25,124 nucleotides of DNA. Origin: CAIVAT01 sp038212325 (GTDB lineage: Bacteria > Bacteroidota > Bacteroidia > Bacteroidales > FEN-979). The stretch spans positions 1 to 25,124 of the forward strand of contig JBBQUQ010000052.1 in NCBI GenBank assembly GCA_038212325.1, written 5' to 3'. Shown here one piece after another: positions 8,093-17,066 of this stretch. Positions within the stretch are counted from its first letter, which is position 1. The number at the start of each line of letters is the position of its first letter. The notes beneath the pieces were generated by a model that was not told where the DNA came from, did no database searches, and saw only the letters and a program-made list of their open reading frames with translations. The translations under genes were made by a program, and so were the position numbers.

Positions 8093-8733
8093 TTCGCCGT
8101 CTTTTGGTGATTGCTTTATCCGTCATGCTCCTTGCTGCATGCTCACGGACTAAAACGGATTACTGGCCGAACGGGAATAAAAAATCGGAAGTCGGCATTG
8201 ATGGAGAAAAGTATGAAGGCCTGGCCGAATACTGGTACGAAAACGGCAACCTACAGACACAATGCACCTATAAGGATAATAAGCTCGAGGGCGCACTTCG
8301 CAGCTATTACCAGTCCGGCGGAATCCAGGTTGAACAGCATTTCGCCCATGGCGTGCTCAACGGACCGGTCAGAGCATGGAATGCCGAAGGAAACCTCACA
8401 TCGGAAAGCCACTACCTTAATGGCATTTTACATGGCCGGTATGCTGAATATTATTCCAATAAAGCTTTGCAGGTGGAAGGGAATTATGTGAATGGCGATC
8501 ATGATGGAATCTGGCTGTATTACGACATGTCGAATATCATTATCGGGCAAGGTGATTTTATAGGAGGAACCGGTGTTCAAAAGGCATTCTACGAGAATGG
8601 AAGAACGAAACAGGTTACGCATTATACTAAGAATGAAAAAGATGGCGACGAGCTTTTTTACAAGCCGGATGGTTCTCCGGAGGTGATCAATCATTATGAG
8701 CATGGAAAACTTGTAAGCAAAATCAAGAGGTGA
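8089..8733 (+). CDS. YwqK-type MORN-variant repeat lipoprotein
   Basis: A 214-residue lipoprotein: the signal MIRRLLVIALSVMLLAAC ends in a lipobox with lipidated Cys18. The mature part is built from about eight ~20-23 residue repeats of the form Y-x-x-G-x-x-x-G-x-W/F-x-x-Y-x-x-N/D-G (for example EYWYENGNLQTQCTYKDNKL), typical of the YwqK family, a MORN-repeat variant. NCBI names such proteins 'toxin-antitoxin system YwqK family antitoxin' from a Bacillus member, but no toxin is seen here and that name should not be taken as function. The residues after Cys18 (SRTKT) lack the acidic surface-export signal known in some Bacteroidota, so a periplasmic-facing anchor is the default guess. It starts inside the marC stop. 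Confidence 0.88.
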   Translation: MIRRLLVIALSVMLLAACSRTKTDYWPNGNKKSEVGIDGEKYEGLAEYWYENGNLQTQCTYKDNKLEGALRSYYQSGGIQVEQHFAHGVLNGPVRAWNAEGNLTSESHYLNGILHGRYAEYYSNKALQVEGNYVNGDHDGIWLYYDMSNIIIGQGDFIGGTGVQKAFYENGRTKQVTHYTKNEKDGDELFYKPDGSPEVINHYEHGKLVSKIKR

Positions 8734-8759
8734 TTTCCAAAAATAAATATGTGGTTTTG

Positions 8760-8791
8760 TTTGGTCAGTCGGTCAGAACTGCGTAATTTTG
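8760..8791 (+). promoter_or_regulatory. Bacteroidota consensus promoter of gdhA
   Basis: TTTG at 8760-8763, a 20-base spacer and TAATTTTG at 8784-8791 match both boxes of the Bacteroidota promoter (TTTG, TAnnTTTG) exactly. Transcription would start around 8797, leaving an A/T-rich leader of about 70 bases before the gdhA ATG at 8869. This is the best promoter match in the window. Confidence 0.75.
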
Positions 8792-8868
8792 CAATTGTTA
8801 ATAAATTCACAATTTGAATATTTTAACTGAATGATATACTGGTCATTAATCATTAAAACTGAATCAAA

Positions 8869-10206
8869 ATGAATTTAGAGAAAATCATGAACGACCTGGA
8901 GAAAAAGCATCCGGGCGAAAATGAGTACCTTCAGGCTGTAAGAGAAGTACTGGAATCAATCGAAGAGGTTTACAATGAGAACCCTCACTTCGAATCGGCG
9001 AATATCATTGATCGGATCGTCGAACCCGATCGGATTTTAACCTTCAAGGTTTGCTGGGTTGACGACAGCGGTAAAGTACAGGTAAACCTGGGATACCGGG
9101 TTCAGTTTAACAATGCGATCGGTCCTTACAAAGGCGGGTTGCGCTTCCACCCGAGTGTAAACCTCAGCATACTGAAATTCCTCGGATTCGAACAGATTTT
9201 CAAGAACAGCCTGACCACACTCCCGATGGGTGGTGCCAAGGGTGGCTCTGATTTCGATCCAAAGGGAAAATCAAACGCCGAGATCATGCGTTTCTGCCAG
9301 TCATTCATGCTTGAGCTCTGGAAACTGATCGGACCGGAAACCGATGTTCCTGCCGGCGATATTGGCGTAGGTGGTCGTGAAATAGGATTCATGTATGGGA
9401 TGTACCGTAAACTTGCACGTGAAAATTCGGGTGTGCTTACGGGCAAAGGACTCAACTGGGGCGGCAGCCTCGTCCGCCCGGAAGCAACAGGATTCGGCGC
9501 TGTGTACTTCGCAAAGGAGATGCTTGCAACCAAAGGTGAGACCTTTAATGGCAAAGTCGTAGCCATCTCCGGATTTGGAAATGTAGCGTGGGGCGCAGCC
9601 ATCAAGGCAACCGAATTAGGGGCAAAAGTGGTTACCATTTCGGGTCCCGACGGATACATTTATGATCCGGACGGAATTTCAGGGGAGAAGATTGAATTTC
9701 TGCTCGAACTGAGAGCCTCAAACCAGGATATCGTTAAACCATACTCATATGAATTTCCGAATGCCCAGTTCCACCAGGGAAAACGCCCATGGGAAGTGAA
9801 GTGCGACATTGCACTCCCCTGTGCCACCCAGAACGAACTCGGCAAGGATGATGCATTGAACCTGATAAAAAACGGGGTGATGTGTGTCGCTGAAGGTGCA
9901 AACATGCCCAGCACTCCGGAAGCCATCGAACAGTTCCTTGAAAACAAAATCCTCTTTGCACCCGGCAAAGCGGTGAACGCCGGTGGGGTGGCTACCTCAG
10001 GTTTGGAAATGTCGCAGAATGCGATGAAACTCAGTTGGCCAAGCAAAGAGGTTGATGAACGCCTGCACCACATCATGTGCAGCATTCATGACGCCTGCGT
10101 GAAATATGGCAAAGACAGGGAAGGCTATGTGAACTATGTGAAAGGTGCAAATGTTGCCGGATTCCTGAAGGTTGCCAGCGCAATGCTGGACCAGGGGGTG
10201 ATTTAA
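8869..10206 (+). CDS. gdhA: Glutamate dehydrogenase, hexameric type, likely NAD(H)-preferring
   Basis: The enzyme interconverts glutamate with 2-oxoglutarate and ammonia in the cytoplasm. At 445 residues it has the usual hexameric (GDH-50) length. Visible are Lys88 in GPYKGGLRFHP, catalytic Lys124 in LPMGGAKGGSDFDPKG and Asp164 in PAGDIGVGGREIG. The Rossmann domain has the SGFGNVAWG loop (233-241), and the C-terminus is GANVAGFLKVASAMLDQGVI. In Clostridium symbiosum GDH, Phe238, Pro262 and Asp263 were changed to switch from NAD to NADP; the matching residues here (Phe236, Pro260, Asp261) are of the NAD type, whereas E. coli NADP-GDH has SDSSG there. Automated labels often say 'NADP-specific'; the sequence argues against it. 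The gene stands alone between its own promoter and terminator. Confidence 0.96.
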   Translation: MNLEKIMNDLEKKHPGENEYLQAVREVLESIEEVYNENPHFESANIIDRIVEPDRILTFKVCWVDDSGKVQVNLGYRVQFNNAIGPYKGGLRFHPSVNLSILKFLGFEQIFKNSLTTLPMGGAKGGSDFDPKGKSNAEIMRFCQSFMLELWKLIGPETDVPAGDIGVGGREIGFMYGMYRKLARENSGVLTGKGLNWGGSLVRPEATGFGAVYFAKEMLATKGETFNGKVVAISGFGNVAWGAAIKATELGAKVVTISGPDGYIYDPDGISGEKIEFLLELRASNQDIVKPYSYEFPNAQFHQGKRPWEVKCDIALPCATQNELGKDDALNLIKNGVMCVAEGANMPSTPEAIEQFLENKILFAPGKAVNAGGVATSGLEMSQNAMKLSWPSKEVDERLHHIMCSIHDACVKYGKDREGYVNYVKGANVAGFLKVASAMLDQGVI

Positions 10207-10255
10207 ACCATGATCAATCCCGACAGGAATGCATTGCGATGCGTCCCTGCCCTAT

Positions 10256-10291
10256 AAAAAAAATCCCGGCAATCCTGCCGGGATTTTTTTT
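10256..10291 (+). terminator. Rho-independent terminator of gdhA
   Basis: A perfect 16-base-pair stem: eight A then TCCCGGCA, a four-base loop ATCC, then TGCCGGGA and eight T. It lies 50 bases after the gdhA stop. The A-run on the 5' side makes it symmetrical enough to work from either strand. Confidence 0.92.
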
Positions 10292-10301
10292 ATCTTTGGC
10301 C

Positions 10302-12368
10302 ATGCAATTTGTCAGCCCATTTTTTCTGATTGCCTTAGCTGCACTGGCAATCCCGATTCTGATTCACCTTTTCAATTTCCGCAGATACAAGAAGGTCTAT
10401 TTTACCAATGTTCATTTCCTGCAGGAGATTCAGCAGGAAACTAAAAAACAGTCGCAACTCAGGCAGTTGCTCATCCTTCTGGCACGCCTGCTGGCTATCA
10501 CATCGCTCGTTTTCGCTTTTGCCCAACCATACCTGCCGGCAACAAAACAGCAGAAAAAGAGCACCAGTCAGCGGGCCATCAGTATATACATCGATAACTC
10601 CTTTTCCATGGAAGCTGTGGCAACTGAAGGAAAACTCATGGATGTCGCCAAGGCCAAAGCATTGGAAATAACCTCAGCATATGCCCAGTCAGACCTGTTT
10701 CAGCTTGTCACCAACGATTTTGAAGGCAGACACCAGCGGCTGGTGAGCCAGGAAGAATTCCGGAAACTGATTGAGGAGGTGCAGGTTTCTGCGGCGACTA
10801 AATCTCTGTCGGAGGTAATCACCCGGCAAAACGACCTGCTTGGCGAGGCCATGCGGATGAACAAGGATGCGTATATTCTTTCTGATTTTCAAAAAAATAC
10901 GGCCTCACTCCTGCAGGCAGATCCCGACACAAACACCAGCTGGTTCATGGTGCCAATGGTTGCAGAAAAGAGGAACAACCTTTACATTGATACCGTTTTT
11001 TTCCTGTCACCGGTGCATCAGCCTGGCCAGCCGGTCAGCCTCCGTATCCGGATACACAACTCATCCGGTGAATCGCTTGAGAAAATTCCGGTAAAACTGA
11101 CCATCAATTCGGTTCAAAAGGCGCTTTCAAGTTTTTCGGTCGATCCAAATTCATCCACCGAGGTTACAATGCCATTTACCGAAAATTCCTCAGGCATTCA
11201 ATACGGAGTTGTTGAACTTGTTGATTATCCGATTGTTTATGACGATAAATTCTATTTTTCATATCCCGTTTTACCGACTATCCCCGTGCTGTGCATCAAT
11301 GAGAAGGAGGGAAACAGTTATCTCGATGCCTTGTTCGACAATGATTCAACGATCCGTTTTACCAATAGCCAGGTCAAACAGCTAGATTATGGCAACCTGT
11401 TTGCCAATGCGCTCCTGATTTTGAATGGTCCCGATGACATTTCCTCAGGGCTGGCGCAGGAATTAAACCGGTATGTGCGGGCGGGTGGAAGCCTGGTTAT
11501 CTTTCCGCCGGCGAAAGGCAAAGCAGATACATACAATTCATTGCTTGCGCTTTTCGGCATGCCGGCATATGGCATGATCGATACGGTTCGTCAGCGAATC
11601 GCCGGAATCAACGTGGAGAGCGCGATCTACAATGATGTGTTTGAAAAAAACGGAAGCGGAAAAATTGTTCTTCCCGAGAACATCGATCTTCCGATGGTTC
11701 AAAAACATTACATTCTTCCCCAGGGTAACCGGAGCAACTCAGAGATCCTGCTAAAGCTTCAGAACAACCAGCCATTCCTTCTCTCGGCACCGGTTGACAA
11801 GGGGAAAGTTTACCTGTTTGCTGCCCCGGCCGACGAAACCTGGACCATGTTTCCTAAACATATGATTTTCGTTCCAAGCTTGTACAAAATCGCACTGCTC
11901 AGCAACCCCTCCCGCCCCCTTTACTACATAACCGGTGAAAACGCCACCATTGAAATACCGGCCGATTCAGTTTCAGAGACCAACTTATACAAACTTAAAA
12001 AGCTTGAATCGGGATACGAAGTCATTCCTGAGATCAGGAAATTTGGCACAAACATATCCCTCATCACCCATGACCAGATCAAGGATGCCGGCTTTTATTC
12101 GGTACACCGGGGAGTTAACCCAACGGCCGGGCTTGCTTTTAATTTCAACCGCAAGGAGTCTGACTTAAGTTGTTTCAGCACCGCAGAACTGGAGCAGCAG
12201 ATCAACCGGCTGCCCGGTAAGGATATCCGCATCCTGAAAGGGAAAAAGTCCTCACTCGCCCGTGAGATCCACCAGATAAAGCAGGGCACCCAGCTTTGGA
12301 AATTTTTCATCATTCTAGCCCTCCTGTTTATTGCCTGCGAAATTGCCCTGATCCGTTTTTTAAAATAA
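10302..12368 (+). CDS. BatA-domain / VWA membrane protein
   Basis: A 688-residue membrane-anchored protein. The N-terminal ~80 residues match the BatA (PF07584) double-membrane-segment domain: MQFVSPFFLIALAALAIPIL, then HLFNFRR and a second hydrophobic stretch at about 57-73. A von Willebrand factor A-like domain follows, with a MIDAS triad Asp98-x-Ser100-x-Ser102 in YIDNSFSM. The middle looks like extracytoplasmic beta-rich sequence, with a GATase/DUF4159-like stretch (LNRYVRAGGSLVIFPPAKG) near residue 400. The protein ends with a membrane helix (about 664-685). Bat-type proteins in this phylum are linked to aerotolerance operons, but no other bat gene is near. The start at 10302 was chosen because the in-frame ATG at 10239 lies upstream of the terminator stem. 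Confidence 0.9.
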   Translation: MQFVSPFFLIALAALAIPILIHLFNFRRYKKVYFTNVHFLQEIQQETKKQSQLRQLLILLARLLAITSLVFAFAQPYLPATKQQKKSTSQRAISIYIDNSFSMEAVATEGKLMDVAKAKALEITSAYAQSDLFQLVTNDFEGRHQRLVSQEEFRKLIEEVQVSAATKSLSEVITRQNDLLGEAMRMNKDAYILSDFQKNTASLLQADPDTNTSWFMVPMVAEKRNNLYIDTVFFLSPVHQPGQPVSLRIRIHNSSGESLEKIPVKLTINSVQKALSSFSVDPNSSTEVTMPFTENSSGIQYGVVELVDYPIVYDDKFYFSYPVLPTIPVLCINEKEGNSYLDALFDNDSTIRFTNSQVKQLDYGNLFANALLILNGPDDISSGLAQELNRYVRAGGSLVIFPPAKGKADTYNSLLALFGMPAYGMIDTVRQRIAGINVESAIYNDVFEKNGSGKIVLPENIDLPMVQKHYILPQGNRSNSEILLKLQNNQPFLLSAPVDKGKVYLFAAPADETWTMFPKHMIFVPSLYKIALLSNPSRPLYYITGENATIEIPADSVSETNLYKLKKLESGYEVIPEIRKFGTNISLITHDQIKDAGFYSVHRGVNPTAGLAFNFNRKESDLSCFSTAELEQQINRLPGKDIRILKGKKSSLAREIHQIKQGTQLWKFFIILALLFIACEIALIRFLK

Positions 12369-12429
12369 TCATTTTTTTTTGCTTTTCGTGTTACCTTTTG
12401 CCATCAAACCCGATTAAGCAGAAAAGGCT

Positions 12430-13128
12430 ATGGAGAATTATACGATTCATCCAACGATCAGAAATTGGGCGGAGGATGACCGCCCCCGCGAAAAACTGGC
12501 GCTCAAAGGACGGCACAGCATGAGTGATGCCGAACTCCTGGCCATTCTCATCGGGTCGGGAACCCGCCAGGAATCGGCTGTTGATCTTGCAAAAAACATC
12601 CTGAAACTCGCCCATGACAATCTTGGCGAGCTGTCAAAACTGAGTATCAGCGACCTGACAAAAGTAAAGGGCATTGGCCAGGCCCGGGCTGTTACTATAC
12701 TTGCAGCCATGGAACTGGGCCGTCGCAGGAATGAATCAGAAGTGCTTGTACGCGACAAGATTAAAACCAGCCGCGATGCCTACGAGATATTCCGCAGCAC
12801 GATGGGCGACCGGCCATATGAGGAGTTTTGGATCATCCTGCTCAACAGGGCCAACAAGGTGATCAGGAAATGCAATATCAGTGAAGGCGGGGTATCAGGC
12901 ACTGTGGTGGATCCGAAGAAGATATTCAAGATCAGCCTCGATTACCATGCATCGTCGATCATCCTGGGGCACAACCATCCATCGGGCGTGGTAACCCCCA
13001 GCGAAGCCGATTGCAGGATCACGAAAAAGCTGCATGAAGCAGGCGCCATGCTCGAGGTGACGGTGCTCGACCACGTGATCATCGGGGAGGACAGTTATTA
13101 TAGTTTTGCGGATGAAGGAGCACTGTAG
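12430..13128 (+). CDS. radC: RadC family JAB/MPN-domain protein
   Basis: A 232-residue protein of normal RadC length. The N-terminal UPF0758 region starts with a DDRPREKL motif (residues 16-23) and includes a helix-hairpin-helix-like segment (LTKVKGIGQARAVTILAAME, about 76-95). The C-terminal JAB/MPN metalloprotease-like domain has Glu152, His181, His183 (GHNHPSG) and Asp194, the complete JAMM metal set. The 'DNA repair' name goes back to an E. coli mutation later traced to recG; the true role of the family is unsettled, though it is often found near mobile elements. It follows the BatA-type gene by 61 bases and ends before a shared terminator. Confidence 0.95.
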   Translation: MENYTIHPTIRNWAEDDRPREKLALKGRHSMSDAELLAILIGSGTRQESAVDLAKNILKLAHDNLGELSKLSISDLTKVKGIGQARAVTILAAMELGRRRNESEVLVRDKIKTSRDAYEIFRSTMGDRPYEEFWIILLNRANKVIRKCNISEGGVSGTVVDPKKIFKISLDYHASSIILGHNHPSGVVTPSEADCRITKKLHEAGAMLEVTVLDHVIIGEDSYYSFADEGAL

Positions 13129-13313
13129 GAATGGCCCCATCGCAACAGCCGGGGTAGTAAAAAGTTCCTGCAGGCAAATAAAATGGTTGCCATATTGCAC
13201 AGCGGCGTTTCAAGCGCTGAAATGCCTGATCTTCATGCGGAATCTCACACGGATACCGTAGCAAAACCATCCGGATTATCTAAGTAATTTTACCTTTCCG
13301 CCGATTAAAAAGC

Positions 13314-13349
13314 AAAGCCGGGACCCCTTCCCACAGGAATCCCGGCTTT
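13314..13349. terminator. Bidirectional terminator between radC and the deacetylase gene
   Basis: AAAGCCGGGA at 13314-13323 pairs perfectly with TCCCGGCTTT at 13340-13349 around a 16-base loop. T-rich sequence follows on the plus strand (TTTTT to 13351); on the minus strand the T-run is interrupted but present. It lies 185 bases after the radC stop and directly after the minus-strand deacetylase stop at 13354, so it can serve both convergent units. The remaining 13129-13307 holds no gene I can support. Confidence 0.8.
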
Positions 13350-13353
13350 TTGG

Positions 13354-13989
13354 TCACGCGTCATTTGTTACGCGTCCCAATGGCTCAAACCGGTAACCCA
13401 GCCTGGTGAAATGTTCAATAAACTGAGGCAGTGCATACTTGACGTTGTTCATTGATTTTACACTGTCGTGAAAAACGACAACAGATCCTTCACGGGTATG
13501 TTCGATGGCATTGTTCAGGCATTGTTCAGGAGTGGTGCGCCTGTCAAAATCATACGTAAGGACCGACCAGAGGATGAAGCGGAATTCTTTGCGTAGGAGA
13601 AAGTACTGCGACGGGGTAAACCGGCCATAGGGCGGCCTGAATAAGGAGGTGCTGAAATATTCGCTGCAACGTTGAACATCGTGGAAGTAGGCGCCAGGCG
13701 AAGTTCTCCATCCGTTGAGGTGGTGAAAGGTGTGATTCCCGACACCGTGCCCATTATTCCTGACAAGGTTGAAAACATCGGGATATTTGCGCACGTTGTC
13801 GCCAACCATGAAAAAGGTAGCCCTGGCCTGGTATTTTTGCAGGATTTCAACCACCTCGGGCGTCGCCTCCGGCACAGGCCCATCGTCGAATGTGAGGTAG
13901 ATGACCTTGCCGGCAGCAGGCAGGTCACAAATGAGGTGTTCCGGGCTGAACCACCTGAAAAAGAAGGGCGGTCTGACAGATTTAATCAT
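13354..13989 (-). CDS. Polysaccharide deacetylase (NodB homology domain)
   Basis: A 211-residue carbohydrate esterase family 4 protein that removes N-acetyl groups from a glycan such as peptidoglycan or an exopolysaccharide. The motifs are in order: TFDDGP with metal/base aspartates Asp35 and Asp36, HTFHH with His86 and His90 as metal ligands, FRPPYGR (117-123), and VVFHDS with His174. All catalytic positions are therefore intact. There is no clear signal peptide; the N-terminus MIKSVRPPFFFRWFSPE is only weakly hydrophobic. Its ATG lies two bases after the stop of the DUF2723 gene, so the two form an operon and may act on the same glycan (inference). Substrate unknown. Confidence 0.92.
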   Translation of the reverse strand: MIKSVRPPFFFRWFSPEHLICDLPAAGKVIYLTFDDGPVPEATPEVVEILQKYQARATFFMVGDNVRKYPDVFNLVRNNGHGVGNHTFHHLNGWRTSPGAYFHDVQRCSEYFSTSLFRPPYGRFTPSQYFLLRKEFRFILWSVLTYDFDRRTTPEQCLNNAIEHTREGSVVVFHDSVKSMNNVKYALPQFIEHFTRLGYRFEPLGRVTNDA

Positions 13990-13991
13990 TT

Positions 13992-16900
13992 TCAGGGTTG
14001 ATACACCTTCTCAACATAAAGATCATAGTATTTCTTCAGGGTTGCTGCTGTTTGTTCCGTGAGCTTTTCCTGCCCTGCAGCCTTAACAACCTCACTGAGC
14101 CGTTGCATGGTAAAAACAGCTTCCTGGATGGTCATGTCCATAGGCCTGAGGTCGGCATCGGGGAATGAAAAATAATAAACGAGATCTTCCGTAACAGTTT
14201 TATTCAGGGTTTCGGCAATTGCATTTGCTTTGTCAGTTTCCCCGGTTTTATATAGGGAACTGATGAGCGGAACGGTAAAGAAATCGTATGGGACAATAGT
14301 TTCGGGCATCATTTCGAAGCAGCGGTCGAGAACCTTTTTTGCAGAATCAGCCTTCCCTTCCCTGATCAATGCATCGGCCAGCCTCCCATAAAGGCTGCGC
14401 ATGTTCATCACCATCCTGGCGTTGGTTTCATCAATGTAAACCCCCGGCTTGTTCATATTCCCCCATTTAAAGCGGTTCATCAGGTTCTCATACATCACAC
14501 GGGTGTTAACCTGCCCGATCTGCCCTTCGAGGGGATTTGCCTTCACCGGCAGCAGCCTGTAAGCGAGGCCTTCGAGGTGGAAATACTTTTCGAGCCCGAT
14601 GTAGGTATCGGCGCCGGTGGTCATGACAAAATAGACCGGGCGTTTCCAGTCGTTGGTTGCAAGCAGGTCCATGATCATCAGGCTGGCTTTTTCGATACCC
14701 TGGACTTTGATCTCCCACCGGATGGTGTCGAGATGGCCAGCCATGTCGTAAGGAATGCTGCCGGTTTTCATAAGCGAAGCAGAATCGTAGGTGACCATGA
14801 ATTTTTTTGTCGGGAAATAATCGATCATGCCTATCTGTGAGGTATTCATCTTCAGCTTGCTGTCATCCTGTGCGAGAATGCCAAACAATGCCTTCACATC
14901 CACATAGGTATCTTTAAGTCCTTCGTCTTCAATCAGGTATGTAACATCGTGATTTCCCTGGCGGTATTTATCTTTGGTAAGTGAAAATGGAACCGGGTCA
15001 GAGTCATAGGCTTTGCGCTTCATCTGGTCGATGTACCATTCGGTGTTCAGGAGGCTGAGATTCACCACCCGCACATCAGTGCGGATTCCTTCCACCTCCT
15101 GGGCATACCACAGCGGGAAGGTGTCGTTATCCCCGTTGGCGAACAGGATCGCATTCGGAGCGCATGAATTAAGGTAGTTCTCTGCAATGGCAAGTGCGGT
15201 ATAGCGGCCCGACCGGTCGTGATCATCCCATCCCTGCTGAGCCATCAGCGACACGACGCCGACGCCCAAGAGGGCTGAAAGCATGACGGCAAGGTTCTTT
15301 CCTGTAAAACCACGAAACCATCGTTCTACCTGCATGATACCCAAGCCAATCCAGATGGCAAAGGCATAAAACGACCCGGCAAATGAATAATCCCGTTCGC
15401 GGGGTTGTGGCGAATGTGAATTGAGATAGAGTACGATGGAGATCCCGGTCATCACGAAGAGGAGGAAAACCACCCAGGCGCTCTGCTTGTCATTTTTCAG
15501 GGTAAAGTAAACACCGATCAGCCCCAGCAGGAGCGGTAGAAAATAGAAACTGTTGTCCCCCTTGCTTTTCCGACTCTCAGGAATATCCTGGGGGCCAAGG
15601 CGCATTTTGTCAATCGCTTTGATCCCACTTTTCCAGTTTCCGTCAAGTTTATTGCCCACACCCTGGATGTCATTCTGCTTGCCGGCAAAATTCCACATAA
15701 AATAACGGTAGTACATGTGAACCAGCTGGTAGTTCCAGAAAAATGCAAGGTTTTCAGAGAACCTGGGAACGTTGCGCGTTTCGCTTTTATCCCCATACTG
15801 CAGTTCGACCGGAACTCCTTTGACATGACCCCAGCGGATATATTCATCTTCAAAGCGCGGTTCAGACTGATCCCACATGCGCGGAAAAACAGTCGTGAAC
15901 CGTGGGTCGAATACCGGCACCACCCTTTCACGCTTATCAGTTACTACATATTTGCCCGACTTCACATCTTTGGCATAAACGGGGTTGCCATCAGTACGGT
16001 CGATCACCGGGGCATTGTAGTACTGCCCTTTTACCAATGGCCAGTCGCCGTATTGTTCACGATTCAGGTAGGCCAGCAGGTACATGGCATTCTCAGGATT
16101 GTTCTCATCGATGGGGGTATCGGCATTGCTGCGAATCACCAGGAGAAGGAACGAAGAGTAACCGACCACGATGAATGTGATGCCAAGGATGATCGCATTC
16201 CACATCGGTTTCCCGATTTTCCTGGTGTAGTAAAGCCCCCAGATGATCCCGCTGATGAGCAGCACGAAATAGATGATCGTCCCCGAATTGAACGGAAGGC
16301 CCACAGAATTGATGAAAAAAAGCTCAAACAGGCCGGCAAGTTTGATGATCCAGGGGATGATAAGGTACATCACGACAGCCAGGATCAGGATCGAGAGAAC
16401 CGAGGTGACAGCCATCCCCTTCCATCCGGGGTTTTTGTGTTTTTTAAAATAATAGACAAAAGTGATGGCAGGAATCGCCAGCAGGTTGAGCAGGTGAACG
16501 CCGATGGAAAGGCCCATCAGGTAAGCAATGAGGATGAGCCAGCGGTAGGCGTGCTTTTCATCTGCATGTTCTTCCCATTTGAAAATTGCCCATACGACGA
16601 TCGCGGTAAAAAAGGATGACATGGCATACACCTCCCCTTCAACGGCCGAAAACCAGAAGGAGTCGGTGAAGGTATATACCAGCGACCCCACAAGGCCGGC
16701 CAGCATGATGACCCTTGTTTTAACTGCTGTGATCTCTCCCGATTTCAACACTATTTTCTTTCCGATCATGGTGATGGTCCAGAAAAGGAACAGGATCGTA
16801 AAGCCGCTCGATAACGCCGACATGGTATTGACCATCCTGGCCACCAGGGTCACGTCGCCGAATGCAAAAAGTGCAAAAAATCTTCCGATCAGCTGGAACA

Positions 16901-17066
16901 GGGGAGCTCCCGGCGGGTGGCCCACCTCAAGTTTGAATGCGGTGGCAATGTATTCACCGCAATCCCAGAAGCTCATCGTGGGTTCACAGGTAAGGATATA
17001 TACCACAGATGCAATGACAAACACCATCCAGCCAAGGATGTTGTTAATTTTTTTGTAGCTGTTCAT
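13992..17066 (-). CDS. DUF2723 family membrane glycosyltransferase (PMT-like, GT117 type)
   Basis: A 1024-residue protein with an N-terminal domain of about a dozen membrane helices (roughly 10-580) and a C-terminal soluble part. Residues ~27-55 carry CEPTMSFWDCGEYIATA then VGHPPGAPLFQ, the family hallmark; the acidic residues after WDCGE recall the catalytic pair of protein O-mannosyltransferases. The last ~150 residues look like TPR helices (LADALIREGKADSAKKVLDR). Members are named DUF2723, or GT117, and are thought to transfer lipid-linked sugars to secreted proteins or glycans in Bacteroidota; that role is from family knowledge. The start at 17066 (MNSYKKINNILGWMV) was preferred to one at 17189, which lies inside the divergent gene. 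It is followed after two bases by the deacetylase. Confidence 0.9.
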   Translation of the reverse strand: MNSYKKINNILGWMVFVIASVVYILTCEPTMSFWDCGEYIATAFKLEVGHPPGAPLFQLIGRFFALFAFGDVTLVARMVNTMSALSSGFTILFLFWTITMIGKKIVLKSGEITAVKTRVIMLAGLVGSLVYTFTDSFWFSAVEGEVYAMSSFFTAIVVWAIFKWEEHADEKHAYRWLILIAYLMGLSIGVHLLNLLAIPAITFVYYFKKHKNPGWKGMAVTSVLSILILAVVMYLIIPWIIKLAGLFELFFINSVGLPFNSGTIIYFVLLISGIIWGLYYTRKIGKPMWNAIILGITFIVVGYSSFLLLVIRSNADTPIDENNPENAMYLLAYLNREQYGDWPLVKGQYYNAPVIDRTDGNPVYAKDVKSGKYVVTDKRERVVPVFDPRFTTVFPRMWDQSEPRFEDEYIRWGHVKGVPVELQYGDKSETRNVPRFSENLAFFWNYQLVHMYYRYFMWNFAGKQNDIQGVGNKLDGNWKSGIKAIDKMRLGPQDIPESRKSKGDNSFYFLPLLLGLIGVYFTLKNDKQSAWVVFLLFVMTGISIVLYLNSHSPQPRERDYSFAGSFYAFAIWIGLGIMQVERWFRGFTGKNLAVMLSALLGVGVVSLMAQQGWDDHDRSGRYTALAIAENYLNSCAPNAILFANGDNDTFPLWYAQEVEGIRTDVRVVNLSLLNTEWYIDQMKRKAYDSDPVPFSLTKDKYRQGNHDVTYLIEDEGLKDTYVDVKALFGILAQDDSKLKMNTSQIGMIDYFPTKKFMVTYDSASLMKTGSIPYDMAGHLDTIRWEIKVQGIEKASLMIMDLLATNDWKRPVYFVMTTGADTYIGLEKYFHLEGLAYRLLPVKANPLEGQIGQVNTRVMYENLMNRFKWGNMNKPGVYIDETNARMVMNMRSLYGRLADALIREGKADSAKKVLDRCFEMMPETIVPYDFFTVPLISSLYKTGETDKANAIAETLNKTVTEDLVYYFSFPDADLRPMDMTIQEAVFTMQRLSEVVKAAGQEKLTEQTAATLKKYYDLYVEKVYQP

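Noticed and set aside
8089..8733. Toxin-antitoxin locus suggested by the YwqK family name
   Set aside because: The protein is a lipoprotein and no toxin-like gene lies next to it; the neighbours are MarC and gdhA.
12378..12400. Promoter before radC (TTTG followed by TTACCTTTTG)
   Set aside because: Spacing between the boxes is about half the required length and the second box is off by one base.
13184..13288. Short plus-strand frame of 34 codons between radC and the terminator (starts MVAILHSGVSSAEM)
   Set aside because: No upstream signal and no similarity I recognise; the region reads as ordinary spacer.
15717..16619. Plus-strand open frame of 300 codons inside the DUF2723 gene
   Set aside because: Antisense shadow of the transmembrane region; low-complexity charged text without any recognisable motif.
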